Shown: positions 1-9,250, counted from the first letter of the stretch. The stretch: 64,000 bases of DNA from DATFVA01 sp963745945 (GCA_963745945.1 CAVUZG010000002.1:1-64000); one strand, 5' to 3'. The notes: generated by a model from the letters alone, not told the origin. A program made the numbers and translations.

Positions 1-64
1 AGGACTTAATTTTCAATTGTCATCCAATGCCTTATAATACTAATTTAGAATAATAAAGCACACC

Positions 65-679
65 TCACTTATTCGTAAACTGAACACTCACAATTCTTAA
101 TTCATTCGGGTATTTAATCGGCCCTAAAGAAGTAGAAACAGTTGGCTGGGCATAGAGAGTAAGATTGGAAGATGAGCCGGTTTTTCCGCCTAATGTTAAT
201 GCAAGATTTATCAAATCCTCATATCCTCTGTTCTGGAAGAACTTTACCAGATCTAAATTCATTCTAAGAGGAATAATTGATATTTCCCCGGTTCCGGGAA
301 CTGTTACAGGATTTCCTAATCCGCCTGAGATTGTTTCTTTATCATTAATTAATAATCTCCATGGAAAATCTCTAATTGTGGCGTTAGTATTTGAATAGCC
401 GCCGGTTCCATCATTGGGATTTTTTGCCTGCACATTTAATGTGAACGAAACGGGCAAAGTACCGCTTGCAACTGCTTGTGAAATTTTTAATAACTCGATA
501 GCATTAAAGTCAGCTAATTTTGATTTATTCGATAAGCTTACACCGTTTAAACTAAACCCGTTAACATCTCCAAGTTTAAATTGAAGTCTTGAAAGATTAA
601 CAATGGTCTGATAAACACTGCAACTTATGCCGCTGAACATTATCAATATGAACGAAATATATAATAATTTTTTCTTCAT
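65..679 (-). CDS. LEA2/WHy-like lipoprotein
   Basis: A 204-residue exported lipoprotein of unknown function. The N terminus is a lipoprotein signal peptide with lipobox residues ISC near residues 18-20, so the mature protein should be anchored by Cys20. The rest is beta-rich, with alternating hydrophobic strands and short 'NP' turns (VQAKNPNDG), which resembles the LEA type 2/WHy fold; this is a fold-level guess. The ATG at 679 follows a good SD (GGGAGG) seven bases upstream. It is the last visible gene of the minus-strand run from 3905, 17 bases after the Gfo/Idh gene, so it is probably co-transcribed with it. Confidence 0.75.
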   Translation of the reverse strand: MKKKLLYISFILIMFSGISCSVYQTIVNLSRLQFKLGDVNGFSLNGVSLSNKSKLADFNAIELLKISQAVASGTLPVSFTLNVQAKNPNDGTGGYSNTNATIRDFPWRLLINDKETISGGLGNPVTVPGTGEISIIPLRMNLDLVKFFQNRGYEDLINLALTLGGKTGSSSNLTLYAQPTVSTSLGPIKYPNELRIVSVQFTNK

Positions 680-696
680 CTTTGCCTCCCGATAAT

Positions 697-1698
697 CTAC
701 TTTGATAAATTAATATTTTGCGACTCTTCTATTTTCTGAAGTATTTGTTCAGCTACACGAAGAGCACGCAAACCATCTTCACCTGAAACTATTGGTTTTG
801 TATCATTTAATACTGAATCCACAAAAAGCTGAAGTTCATACTGCAATGCATTTATTTCCCTTATTTCAGGCTGTTCATAAATAACCCTTTTCTTTTTGTC
901 CCCAACACCAATCTCACCAAAAGATAAAGTTGTCATTCCCGTATCCTCATCGACAGGAACCAGCCGGTATACTTCAGAAAGACCGGTAATAAAATCCAGA
1001 GATATATAATTATCTCTCTGGAATATTCTCATTTTTCTCATTTTTTTCTGCGAGATACGACTGGCAGTAACATTGGCAACAGCGCCGTTTTCAAATTGAA
1101 TTCTTGCATTTGCTATATCAATCGAATCAGAAACAACAGCTACACCGGAAGCGTCAATTTGTTTAACATTACTCTTTATCAAACTCAGAATAATATCTAT
1201 ATCGTGAATCATTAAATCGAGTACAACTGCGACATCCGTACCGCGTGGATTAAATTGTGCCAGTCGGTCTGTCTGAATAAACATTGGTTCAAGTATGAAT
1301 TCCTCAAGAGAAATTAAAGCCGGATTAAATCTTTCAATATGTCCAACCTGTAATTTCAGATTTTTTTCTGAAGCAAGTTTTACTATTTCTTCAGCCTGCA
1401 GAATTGTGGTTGTAATTGGTTTTTCAATAAAAACATGTTTTCCATTTTGCAGACATTCTTTGGCTAAATCATAGTGAGCTCTCGTTGTTGCTGCAATTGA
1501 AACTGCATCAACCTGTTTAAATAGTTCAGGAAGATTTCCAAATACTTCAGTTCCGTATTCTTCACTTACTGCTTTTGATTGCAGCTGATTTATATCATAA
1601 ACTCCAACGAGTTTACAGTTATCAATACTATTAAACATTTTAGCGTGGAATCTACCGAGATGCCCTGTCCCGATTATTCCTGTTTTCAACTTTTCCAT
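697..1698 (-). CDS. Gfo/Idh/MocA family NAD(P)-dependent oxidoreductase
   Basis: A 333-residue cytoplasmic dehydrogenase. The N-terminal Rossmann domain opens with a GxGxxG motif (G10, G12, G15). The family's EKP motif follows near residue 93, and an HDID segment near residue 165 supplies the usual catalytic His/Asp region. The C-terminal alpha/beta domain is present and the length is normal for the family. Members oxidise or reduce sugars, inositols or related compounds; the substrate cannot be read from sequence. The ATG at 1698 has an AGGA SD. It lies 9 bases after the T9SS plug gene and 17 bases before the lipoprotein gene, suggesting an envelope-related operon, possibly surface sugar metabolism. 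Confidence 0.88.
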   Translation of the reverse strand: MEKLKTGIIGTGHLGRFHAKMFNSIDNCKLVGVYDINQLQSKAVSEEYGTEVFGNLPELFKQVDAVSIAATTRAHYDLAKECLQNGKHVFIEKPITTTILQAEEIVKLASEKNLKLQVGHIERFNPALISLEEFILEPMFIQTDRLAQFNPRGTDVAVVLDLMIHDIDIILSLIKSNVKQIDASGVAVVSDSIDIANARIQFENGAVANVTASRISQKKMRKMRIFQRDNYISLDFITGLSEVYRLVPVDEDTGMTTLSFGEIGVGDKKKRVIYEQPEIREINALQYELQLFVDSVLNDTKPIVSGEDGLRALRVAEQILQKIEESQNINLSK

Positions 1699-1707
1699 TT
1701 TGTCCTG

Positions 1708-2931
1708 TTATTTTTTGCTAAAAACTTTTGAGTAACCAATAATATGATCATATCCACCAAGATCAGGATCGTTATAGTACAAAAATACATAATAATAATT
1801 TTCCGTGTCCCAGCTGTTTCCTTCAAGAGTATACCAGTCAATATCCTTCACAGAATTTCCTGATAATTCTCCTGTGACATATTGATAATCGTAGATCCCT
1901 CGTTTTAAAGGAATTGTTATAGAATATACACCTCCGGCTTCATTCAACTTATATTCAGGAAGAACTTCCCATTTATTAAAAGCCCCCACAAGAAAAATAC
2001 TGTTGTAAATATCATTGGGAGGTCTTATTGAAAAGTTTACGTTAAGATAAGTTGCATAATCATTTTTATATTTCAATAGTTTTTCTCCCCCATTAAGATC
2101 GGGATTGCCCTGCTTAAAAAATCTTGAATATTCAAGTCCGTCAAACTGTGCTTTAACAGTTTGTCCTATGAACTTATTATAATCACGGATATCCGTCTGC
2201 CTGTATTCATTTCCGGGTTGAATATCCCTGATTGTGAATGTGAATTTTCTATCACCGTTCCAATAAAATTGTCGTTGATTTGTATTAAATGTTTTATCAA
2301 CAATATAAGGATAATCAGTTTTATGATTTTCAATTATTTCCATATGATCAACATACGAAGGATAAAATTTATCCGGAAGATTAAATTCAGAAGTTATATT
2401 GAATATATATGAAAGCTCTGTAGGGAAATAAGTTTTATCTTCAAGCTTTTCTTTTTTCAGCGTTACATTCATTCCTAATTGGTCTTGTACGTAAACAAAC
2501 TTCCCTTTTGCAAATACTTTTGATGTATCATAAGTATCTGTTATAAAATACATCCACTTCCCTGAAAATGGAAATGAAACCATTCCTTTGTTATCAGGAA
2601 AACTTTCTTTGAAATGATACCTTGCTTTTTTTACTGTCCCGGGTAACGTGGAAAAATCCAGGTTAGTATACGTGTTATAACCGTTATTAGCCAGAAAAAG
2701 ATTACCGGTGGGATTCCAGTTTTTATCACAGAATCGAAATACAACACTTAGCTGAGGAACATTGTCTGCATTAAGATCAAATTCAATTGTAAGTTTACCT
2801 CCGGAAATAACCGGTAAGGCAGTTTCATCATTATCGGGATAAGCTTCAAGTGATTCTATCTTAATATTTTCCTGGGCTTTTACCGTTAGCGGTAAAGTAA
2901 GTAGTAAAACGAGAGATAATATTTTATACAA
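1708..2931 (-). CDS. Type IX secretion system plug protein (DUF5103)
   Basis: A 407-residue exported protein with an N-terminal signal peptide (MYKILSLVLLLTLPLTVKAQ). It matches the DUF5103 family throughout: an N-terminal beta domain with CDKNWNP, a central FSFP-type segment (VSFPFSGKW), a carbohydrate-binding-module-like stretch (FLVGAFNKW near residue 317) and a C-terminal 'EGNSWDTENYYYVFLYYNDPDLGGYD..IGY' type block. In Flavobacterium a DUF5103 protein plugs the periplasmic side of the SprA translocon, and that role is transferred here by family. The start is TTG at 2931, with SD GGGGA about five bases upstream. It fits with the three T9SS-exported proteins in this window; no other core T9SS gene is visible. 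Confidence 0.88.
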   Translation of the reverse strand: MYKILSLVLLLTLPLTVKAQENIKIESLEAYPDNDETALPVISGGKLTIEFDLNADNVPQLSVVFRFCDKNWNPTGNLFLANNGYNTYTNLDFSTLPGTVKKARYHFKESFPDNKGMVSFPFSGKWMYFITDTYDTSKVFAKGKFVYVQDQLGMNVTLKKEKLEDKTYFPTELSYIFNITSEFNLPDKFYPSYVDHMEIIENHKTDYPYIVDKTFNTNQRQFYWNGDRKFTFTIRDIQPGNEYRQTDIRDYNKFIGQTVKAQFDGLEYSRFFKQGNPDLNGGEKLLKYKNDYATYLNVNFSIRPPNDIYNSIFLVGAFNKWEVLPEYKLNEAGGVYSITIPLKRGIYDYQYVTGELSGNSVKDIDWYTLEGNSWDTENYYYVFLYYNDPDLGGYDHIIGYSKVFSKK

Positions 2932-2939
2932 AGTTTCCC

Positions 2940-3179
2940 CTAAATGTTAAAGATTTCCACACATTTTATTGATTGATAAGGAACAAATATTCTTACCTGT
3001 TCGGTTTCCCTGGTTGTCTCGAGCAAAAGTCCGTCATCATATGCTTTAGTAAGTTTACCTGATTTAAAAACAATTTCGTAAATAGGCGTATCTGAATTGG
3101 GATCAAGAGTTAACCCGTAATTTTCATAAAGTGTTATGTGAAGCGTCTTTCCTTCAAATTTATTCCATTCCATTTTCAT
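2940..3179 (-). CDS. Small conserved-looking protein, possible Sm/Hfq-like fold
   Basis: A 79-residue soluble protein without a signal peptide or membrane segment. I do not recognise the family by name. The pattern is short beta strands: a charged N-terminal strand (EGKTLHITLYEN), then FKSGKLTKAYDDGLLLE, then VRIFVPYQSIKCVEIF. This loosely resembles an Sm/Hfq barrel (G..L..ADDDGVVLE, then IPYSSI), but that is inference. The ATG at 3179 overlaps the TGA of the upstream gene (ATGA), and an SD (GGGAG) lies inside that gene's end, so translation is probably coupled. The T9SS plug gene starts 8 bases downstream. Confidence 0.7.
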   Translation of the reverse strand: MKMEWNKFEGKTLHITLYENYGLTLDPNSDTPIYEIVFKSGKLTKAYDDGLLLETTRETEQVRIFVPYQSIKCVEIFNI

Positions 3180-3905
3180 TGATCATCTCCCGGTGTTAAT
3201 ATCTGATTTATATTTTTAATAAAATCATTAATATCACTGCAGAGATAATACTTTTTTATAAACTGTGAGGAAAGGGTAACTTCTCCTGCATTAAGGTAGT
3301 TTGCATATGCCGCAGCAATTGCAGATTTGATCTGCTTTGTGATCTCACAGTTATACTCCCCGGATTCATAGAATGAATCGAGGTAATCAATTATTTCATC
3401 ATTTTCCTGTATAAATAAATCATAAATATCATCATTCACAAGATATAGTTGTCCGCTGTCATATTTCCAGCAATTTATTGGCAGGAATGTATCGCTATCA
3501 TCCTGGCTGAAAGATTCGAAGTCCGGATTTCCGGTTACAATAATTTCTCCTCCCTCTTCATTAGAAAACATATCATACGGTTCTGTTGTACCGCTGGGAA
3601 TAGAATCGGCAAGAGTAAATGCATCTATAGTATTGAATATATAAATGGTGTAATCTGGAAATTCTTCTGTCCCGCTGGAATCTATTACTATGTATTCATC
3701 CACACTATCACCGTCAAGATCAACTAGTGTAATCGTGAGGATTATTAAAAGCCATCTCAAATATTGTAACACCGCCGTTGTCTTTTACGATAAGTGTTGA
3801 ATCTTCAAGCTGTGCTGTGAAAAGATCAAAGGTAAATACCTGCTGAGAAAAGCTATTGCCAGCTGAGATGAGGATAAATAAAAAAAGAAAAAGAAGTTTG
3901 TTCAT
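3176..3905 (-). pseudogene. Frame-broken secreted FG-GAP/VCBS-like protein
   Basis: Two overlapping reading frames together make one protein. The first (3905 to about 3720) encodes a signal peptide (MNKLLFLFLFILISAGNSFSQ) and a beta-rich start, and ends at HDYTS-stop. The second frame (about 3740 to 3176) continues at once with LVDLDGDSVDEYIVID, a calcium-binding-type DxDGDxxDE motif of FG-GAP/VCBS proteins, and has no plausible start of its own. Joining them gives a secreted protein of about 240 residues. The shift lies within about 20 bases at 3725-3740 and needs one extra base or two missing bases. It could be a real lesion, a sequencing or assembly error, or less likely programmed frameshifting. 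Confidence 0.65.
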
Positions 3906-4124
3906 AAAACCTGGAATTTATTCTTTTCTAATATAGCGGAATTCAAATAATTTAACAGTTCAATTTAAAATAAAAACTGAAAGAGTGCTAAGTCTTTATA
4001 CATTGTATAAATTGTATTGAGTGTACTAAATTATTGGGGAAATAAAATCATTTGCTGATTTCTTATATTTTTAAAAATCATTATCTTTAATCAGTTATTA
4101 TACAAATGTTTTAAAGGGTGTAAA

Positions 4125-6194
4125 ATGAAATCAGTAATCATAATTTCCATGTTTATTATTACTGTTCTTTTTCAGGGGTGTTCTGAAAACGAACCAACGA
4201 ATAATCTCGATCGAACCCCCTTCCTGGAGATAACAAACCCGGTAATGAATTCAAATGTACCCGATAGTACCACAATAAAAATCAGTACGAATATTGATAA
4301 TATGCTAAGAGTTGAGTTGTATGTTGATCAATCAATTCCATCACAACAGGCTGTATTTAAAAATCCACCTTATGAGTATTTATGGAACACATTCTATTTT
4401 CAGGATGGGAGTCAGCATATTCTTCAGGCAAAAGGATATGATATGGATGGAAATTTAACAGTTTCAAAATACGTGATTGTGAATGTTTACCGGTTTATGC
4501 CAAGTAACTTGCAGGCGTTTATCAAATCAGATACTCTTATTGAGTTGAGCTGGATTGATAATTGCAAGTTCGAAACTGGATTTGATATTGAGGAAGCTAT
4601 AAATGATTCCATTTTTTCTAAAATTGGTGAGGCTGATTCAAACATTACAAATTACACTATTGGTGGACAGGTTGACATAAATAAGTCTTATTATTTCCGG
4701 GTCAGAGCCAAATCAAAGGATGGATTCAGCGGGTACACTAATATTGCAACCGCAATCGTTCAGTTAAACACACCAAACAATCTCGATATAAACTTTATTT
4801 CAGATACCGCTGCAACATTGAGCTGGAATGATAATAATGATTTTGAAACCGGATATGTGATTGAAAAATATATTTCTAATGGAAGCATTATTATTATAAA
4901 ACAAGTACCCGCAAATACGACAAAAACAGTTGTGCTGGATTCTTTTGTTGTGGGGGAGTACCCTGATTTTTATATTTATGCTAAGATGGGTTATATTCAT
5001 GGAGAACCTGCACAATTTCCATACAAGACTCTTCAGTTTTCAGCTCCATACAATTTGACATTGACAGGAATAAATAATAATTCTTTAAAGTTAGACTGGG
5101 AGTATAATCATAGTTTTGAGTCAGGCTTCATAATAGAACGCAGCACAGATGGAATCTATTATACAGAAATAGCAAGAACCAATAATCATTCTTTTACTGA
5201 TAATAATCTTGATACTTCAATTAACTACTCTTACCGGGTTGCAGCATTTTCAAGGTATAATACCTCGGCATTTACAGAAATTAAAGCTTTATTTTCAAAT
5301 CAACTAAGTCTGCTTCATAGATATGATGTACATTATGGAATCACCTGGACTAATTTAAGCTATGATGCATCCCTGATTGCATTCGGTGGGTACACAGCCA
5401 ATAATGTTGCAATATATGTTTATAATACATTTACCGGACAACTTATATCGACACTCAACAGTGCTGATTCAACTTCACAAATATTCCAAGAAATAACAAT
5501 AAGTCCGGATAACAGACTATTAGCTGCTGGGGGAAATAATGGGTATATAACAATCTGGGACATTAATTCAGGGAATGTTGTTAAAAGGATTAATAATCTA
5601 ATACCACCGAAAGTAATGAAATTCAGTTATACCGGCCAAGACTTAATTGTTGAGAGAGGAGGAGACGTATTATACTTTAATACAACTACCTGGCAATCCG
5701 AACATAAATTTTCTAATCCAATTCCCATTTATTATATGGATGTTAGTCTTGATCAATCAATTATTGCAACCAGTGACAAGCAAACAAATATAAAATTATG
5801 GGATTATAACTCAGGGAATTTAATTAAGGAGATTCCGGGATCTGCAAATGCCTGGCCATTACAGTTCAATAAATCGGGAACAAAATTATTCGCAATTATA
5901 AACAGCGATTTATTTGGCTGGGATATTAGTTCCGCAAATGTTGTTCGGCACATTACTAACATTGGAAGGTCTTACTATATGGCAATTAACGATGAATATG
6001 ATTTGGCGGTAGTTTCATATCTTGAATTTGGGATAGCCGCATGGGAAATCAGTAGTGGGTATCATACTCAACAAATAGTGGAAGGAGTCAACTGGTTGTT
6101 CTCTACCCCAGGCAATTATATAATAGGACAGGGGTTTAATCAATATTATTATATCTGGGAGCTGGTTAAAAAATGGACTTCCCCTATTCAATAA
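4125..6194 (+). CDS. Lipoprotein with Ig-like, fibronectin III and WD40-type repeats
   Basis: A 689-residue lipoprotein. The signal peptide ends in a lipobox (FQGC, Cys19). Residues 30-125 form an Ig-like domain (VELYVDQ...). Three fibronectin III-like units follow, each with a W..DN..FETGF.IE-type core (residues about 130-400). From about 405 to the end there is a beta-propeller of WD40 character (ISPDNRLLAAGGNNGYITIWDINSG; TNIKLWDYNSG). There is no T9SS sorting domain, so it is probably held by its lipid anchor. It stands alone on the plus strand, divergent from the operon at 3905. The function is unknown; protein or glycan binding is plausible. Confidence 0.8.
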   Translation: MKSVIIISMFIITVLFQGCSENEPTNNLDRTPFLEITNPVMNSNVPDSTTIKISTNIDNMLRVELYVDQSIPSQQAVFKNPPYEYLWNTFYFQDGSQHILQAKGYDMDGNLTVSKYVIVNVYRFMPSNLQAFIKSDTLIELSWIDNCKFETGFDIEEAINDSIFSKIGEADSNITNYTIGGQVDINKSYYFRVRAKSKDGFSGYTNIATAIVQLNTPNNLDINFISDTAATLSWNDNNDFETGYVIEKYISNGSIIIIKQVPANTTKTVVLDSFVVGEYPDFYIYAKMGYIHGEPAQFPYKTLQFSAPYNLTLTGINNNSLKLDWEYNHSFESGFIIERSTDGIYYTEIARTNNHSFTDNNLDTSINYSYRVAAFSRYNTSAFTEIKALFSNQLSLLHRYDVHYGITWTNLSYDASLIAFGGYTANNVAIYVYNTFTGQLISTLNSADSTSQIFQEITISPDNRLLAAGGNNGYITIWDINSGNVVKRINNLIPPKVMKFSYTGQDLIVERGGDVLYFNTTTWQSEHKFSNPIPIYYMDVSLDQSIIATSDKQTNIKLWDYNSGNLIKEIPGSANAWPLQFNKSGTKLFAIINSDLFGWDISSANVVRHITNIGRSYYMAINDEYDLAVVSYLEFGIAAWEISSGYHTQQIVEGVNWLFSTPGNYIIGQGFNQYYYIWELVKKWTSPIQ

Positions 6195-6202
6195 TATTTT
6201 TT

Positions 6203-6228
6203 AAAAAAACTCCCGGTTAATCCGGGAG
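6203..6228 (-). terminator. Rho-independent terminator of the pnt operon
   Basis: A 7-bp GC-rich stem (CTCCCGG / CCGGGAG) with a five-base loop lies at 6210-6228. On the minus strand it is followed directly by seven T residues (6203-6209), so it terminates transcription coming from pntB. On the plus strand no T run follows, so it is not a clear terminator for the gene ending at 6194. Confidence 0.8.
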
Positions 6229-6251
6229 CAAAAATAAAGTTAATTTTAGTA

Positions 6252-7664
6252 TTAAAGATTCTTTATTTCATTTGTAAGTTTTGTCATTGCTTCTTTTGCA
6301 TCACCAAAATACATAAGTGCATTCGGATAGAAGAATAGTTCATTATCAATTCCCGCATATCCTACATTAAGAGAACGCTTGTTTATAACCACAGTCTTTG
6401 CATAATCTACATTCAGAATAGGCATTCCAAATATTGGGCTGCTCTGATCGTGGCGTGCAGCGGGATTTACTACATCATTTGCACCAATAACAATTACAAC
6501 ATCTGTGTTGGAGAAATCATCATTAATATCCTCCATCGCATAAAGTTTATCATAAGGAACCTGCGCTTCCGCAAGAAGTACATTCATATGTCCGGGCATC
6601 CTGCCTGCAACCGGGTGAATTGCAAATCGTACATTTATTCCTTTTTTCTCAAGCACATTCATTAAATCGCGCACCGCGTGTTGTGCCTGGGCTACAGCCA
6701 TTCCATATCCCGGGACAATAATTACACTGCTTACAGCATCAAGAAGCATTGCCAGCTCTTCCGCATCAATTGATTTAACATCGCCCTTGGGAGATGTGGT
6801 TCCGGTTGACTCCCCGGTTGTTCCGGCAGATGCCCACCCTCCGAGCAATACATTCATTAACGACCTGTTCATTCCGCGGCACATTATAAGAGTAAGAATA
6901 ATTCCTGAGGCGCCGACTAAAGCTCCGGCAATAATTAATTCGTTATTACCAAGTACAAATCCTGTTGTGGAACCGGCAATTCCTGAATATGAATTCAACA
7001 GAGAAATTGCCACAGGCATATCTGCACCACCGATTGGAAGTACTAATAAAACTCCGAGGACCAAAGAGACCAAAGTGATAATTAAAACGAGTGAAATTGA
7101 ACCGGGATTAATTACTAAGTACGCACCGCCTCCTATAACGGCAAGTAAAAGTATAAGATTTAAAGGATGCTGGAAAGGATACTTAACTACTTTACCGGTT
7201 ACAAGTCCCTGCAGTTTTCCAAAAGCAATCATCGACCCGGTGAAAGTAACTCCGCCGATAAGTAAACTCAGTATAATTGCAACTCCCTGCGTGATAGGAA
7301 GATTAAAAATCATTCCCTGATCTACAGGATAGTTTGGATTCAATTTATAATATTCCGCTAATGCTACAAGTGTAGAAGCTCCGCCGCCGAAACCATTCAG
7401 CATTCCGACCATTTGAGGCATCCCTGTCATTGGAATTTTTATAGCAAGTATTACTCCGATAAGTGAGCCAACCAGAACCCCGATAATTATCCATTCAAAT
7501 GTCAGTACATTTTGATCGAATAATGTAATTATAATTGCCATAGCCATACCAATGGCAGCAAAGAGATTTCCTTTTCGTGCGGTTTTAGGTGATCCCAGGT
7601 ACTTGATTCCAAAAATGAAAAAGATTGAGGATACCAGGTAAGTTATTTCAATTACTAATCTCAT
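6252..7664 (-). CDS. pntB: NAD(P) transhydrogenase subunit beta
   Basis: A 470-residue integral membrane protein. The N-terminal two thirds carry about eight or nine transmembrane helices (domain II). The C-terminal soluble domain III binds NADP(H), with the GYGMAVAQAQ loop near residues 318-327 and the RSLNVGYAGIDN segment. With PntAa and PntAb it forms the proton-translocating transhydrogenase, which uses the proton gradient to make NADPH from NADH. Length and motifs are normal. The ATG at 7664 has a GAGGA SD. It is the last gene of pntAa-pntAb-pntB, 9 bases after pntAb, and a strong terminator follows. Confidence 0.96.
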   Translation of the reverse strand: MRLVIEITYLVSSIFFIFGIKYLGSPKTARKGNLFAAIGMAMAIIITLFDQNVLTFEWIIIGVLVGSLIGVILAIKIPMTGMPQMVGMLNGFGGGASTLVALAEYYKLNPNYPVDQGMIFNLPITQGVAIILSLLIGGVTFTGSMIAFGKLQGLVTGKVVKYPFQHPLNLILLLAVIGGGAYLVINPGSISLVLIITLVSLVLGVLLVLPIGGADMPVAISLLNSYSGIAGSTTGFVLGNNELIIAGALVGASGIILTLIMCRGMNRSLMNVLLGGWASAGTTGESTGTTSPKGDVKSIDAEELAMLLDAVSSVIIVPGYGMAVAQAQHAVRDLMNVLEKKGINVRFAIHPVAGRMPGHMNVLLAEAQVPYDKLYAMEDINDDFSNTDVVIVIGANDVVNPAARHDQSSPIFGMPILNVDYAKTVVINKRSLNVGYAGIDNELFFYPNALMYFGDAKEAMTKLTNEIKNL

Positions 7665-7673
7665 TTTTTATCC

Positions 7674-7967
7674 TCACTTTTTCTTTTTAAACATTTTTAA
7701 CATTCTGTCGGTAACAAGAAATCCGCCGACCACATTTATCATTGCGAAAATTACCGCTACCATACCAAGGATTGTACTGATTGTGAACTGCTCAAGTCCG
7801 GCACTTAATAAGGCTCCAACAATTGTAATTCCCGAAATTGCATTTGATCCTGACATAAGCGGTGTATGAAGTGTAGGGGGAACTTTGGTTATTAATTCAA
7901 AGCCGACAAAAATCGCCAGGACAAAAACATATATGTGCATTAAAAAAGTTATATTCTCCATAAACAT
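7674..7967 (-). CDS. pntAb: NAD(P) transhydrogenase subunit alpha, membrane part
   Basis: A 97-residue membrane protein with three predicted helices. It matches the C-terminal membrane segment of PntA, which in this organism is a separate polypeptide. The recognisable core is GFELITKVPPTLHTPLMSGSNAISGI. The basic C terminus (MLKMFKKKK) fits a cytoplasmic end. The ATG at 7967 follows an AAGGAAGG SD. It lies between pntAa and pntB and supplies part of the proton channel (domain II). The split alpha subunit is common outside the Enterobacteria. Confidence 0.94.
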   Translation of the reverse strand: MFMENITFLMHIYVFVLAIFVGFELITKVPPTLHTPLMSGSNAISGITIVGALLSAGLEQFTISTILGMVAVIFAMINVVGGFLVTDRMLKMFKKKK

Positions 7968-8034
7968 TTTCCTTCCTTATGTCTGCAGTTACTTTTGCGC
8001 TAAATTGAATTTAGTTAATTATATAAATTGCAGA

Positions 8035-9180
8035 CTACTTTAATAATTCTTTTACGCGGGGATTTATTACTTCTTTATTATGAGTAATCAGACTTCCCTT
8101 TACAATTTCATCTTCCAGGTTTAAAGTAACATTTCCTTCTTTTCCAATATGTGTAATTAAACTAAGAAGATTCTTCGAGTACATTTCACTCGAATGAGTT
8201 GGAACCAGACTTGGTAAATTCGGTTCACCAATTATTGTAACTCCGTATTTCTTAACTGCTTTTCCCTTCTCACTAACTTCACAGTTTCCGCCAAACTCAA
8301 CAGCCATATCGAGTACTACGCTTCCGGGTCTCATATTCTTTACCATTTCTTCAGTCACCAGAATCGGGGCCTTCCTGCCAGGCACCAGAGCTGTAGTAAT
8401 AACAATATCAGCTTCGGTAATATGTTTGAATATGAGTTCTTTTTGTTTTTTCAGAAATTCCTCCGATGCTTCTTTGGCATAACCTCCTGCATCCTGCATA
8501 TTTTCATCAGTTTCTACTTCAATAAATCTTCCACCGAGTGATTGAACTTCCTCTTTAACTGCTGAACGAATATCAGATACTTCCACAACGGCACCCAATC
8601 TTTTCGCTGTACCGAGTGCCTGAAGACCCGCAACACCAGCACCCATTATTACAACTTTTGCGGGAGAAATTGTACCTGCAGCAGTCATCATTAATGGGAA
8701 AATTTTTCCAAGAGTATCTGCACACATAACTACACTTTTGTAGCCGGCAATATTTGCCTGAGAACTAAGTGCATCCATTTTTTGTGCGATTGTTGTCCTC
8801 GGGATCATATCCATAGAAATAGCATTTATTCCTTTTTCAGCACATTTCTTAGCATCTTCCGGATAATTTAACGGGTAAAGAAATGTAATAAGTAAAGTTC
8901 CCTCTTTCATCAGGTCGAGTTCGTGTTTTTTTAGATCAGGATGTTCTATTGGTTTCTGAACTTTAAATACTATATCAGCGGTAGAATATAATTCCTGCAA
9001 ATTATCAATTATTTTAGCACCGGCTGATTTATATTTTTCATCGGTGAAACCGGCATTTAACCCTGCATTTTTTTCTATGTGGATTTCAAATCCTGCTTTA
9101 ATCAACTTGGGAACAACATCCGGGACTGTAGCAACCCTGTTCTCTCCGGAAAGAATTTCTTTTGGGACGGCAATTATCAA
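8035..9180 (-). CDS. pntAa: NAD(P) transhydrogenase subunit alpha, NAD-binding part
   Basis: A 381-residue soluble domain I subunit of the transhydrogenase, related to alanine dehydrogenase. It has the MIIAVPKEIL start typical of the family, the RTTIAQKMDALSSQANIAGYK loop (residues 128-148) and the Rossmann GAGVAG motif (180-185). It binds NAD(H) and passes hydride to NADP in PntB. The start is TTG at 9180, backed by a GGAGA SD seven bases upstream. A Bacteroidota-type promoter sits at 9219-9250. The 67-base gap to pntAb contains no other gene. Confidence 0.94.
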   Translation of the reverse strand: MIIAVPKEILSGENRVATVPDVVPKLIKAGFEIHIEKNAGLNAGFTDEKYKSAGAKIIDNLQELYSTADIVFKVQKPIEHPDLKKHELDLMKEGTLLITFLYPLNYPEDAKKCAEKGINAISMDMIPRTTIAQKMDALSSQANIAGYKSVVMCADTLGKIFPLMMTAAGTISPAKVVIMGAGVAGLQALGTAKRLGAVVEVSDIRSAVKEEVQSLGGRFIEVETDENMQDAGGYAKEASEEFLKKQKELIFKHITEADIVITTALVPGRKAPILVTEEMVKNMRPGSVVLDMAVEFGGNCEVSEKGKAVKKYGVTIIGEPNLPSLVPTHSSEMYSKNLLSLITHIGKEGNVTLNLEDEIVKGSLITHNKEVINPRVKELLK

Positions 9181-9218
9181 AGTAGTTCTCCTCTTAAAAG
9201 TACAATTAATTTAACTTT

Positions 9219-9250
9219 CAAAAGTAAGGTGTTTACCGACTAAATTCAAA
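9219..9250 (-). promoter_or_regulatory. Promoter of the pnt operon
   Basis: Read on the minus strand, TTTG (9250-9247) is followed by a 20-base spacer and TACTTTTG (9226-9219). This matches the -33 and -7 elements of Bacteroidota sigma-A promoters (TTTG and TAnnTTTG). It predicts a transcript start near 9212, about 30 bases before the TTG start of pntAa. It was identified from consensus only. Confidence 0.5.

Noticed and set aside
1..64. Feature at the window start
   Set aside because: The 64 bases downstream of the lipoprotein gene hold no clear gene, hairpin or T run.
6203..6228. Bidirectional terminator for the lipoprotein gene at 4125-6194
   Set aside because: On the plus strand the stem is followed by CAAAAATAAAG rather than T residues, so only the minus-strand role is supported.
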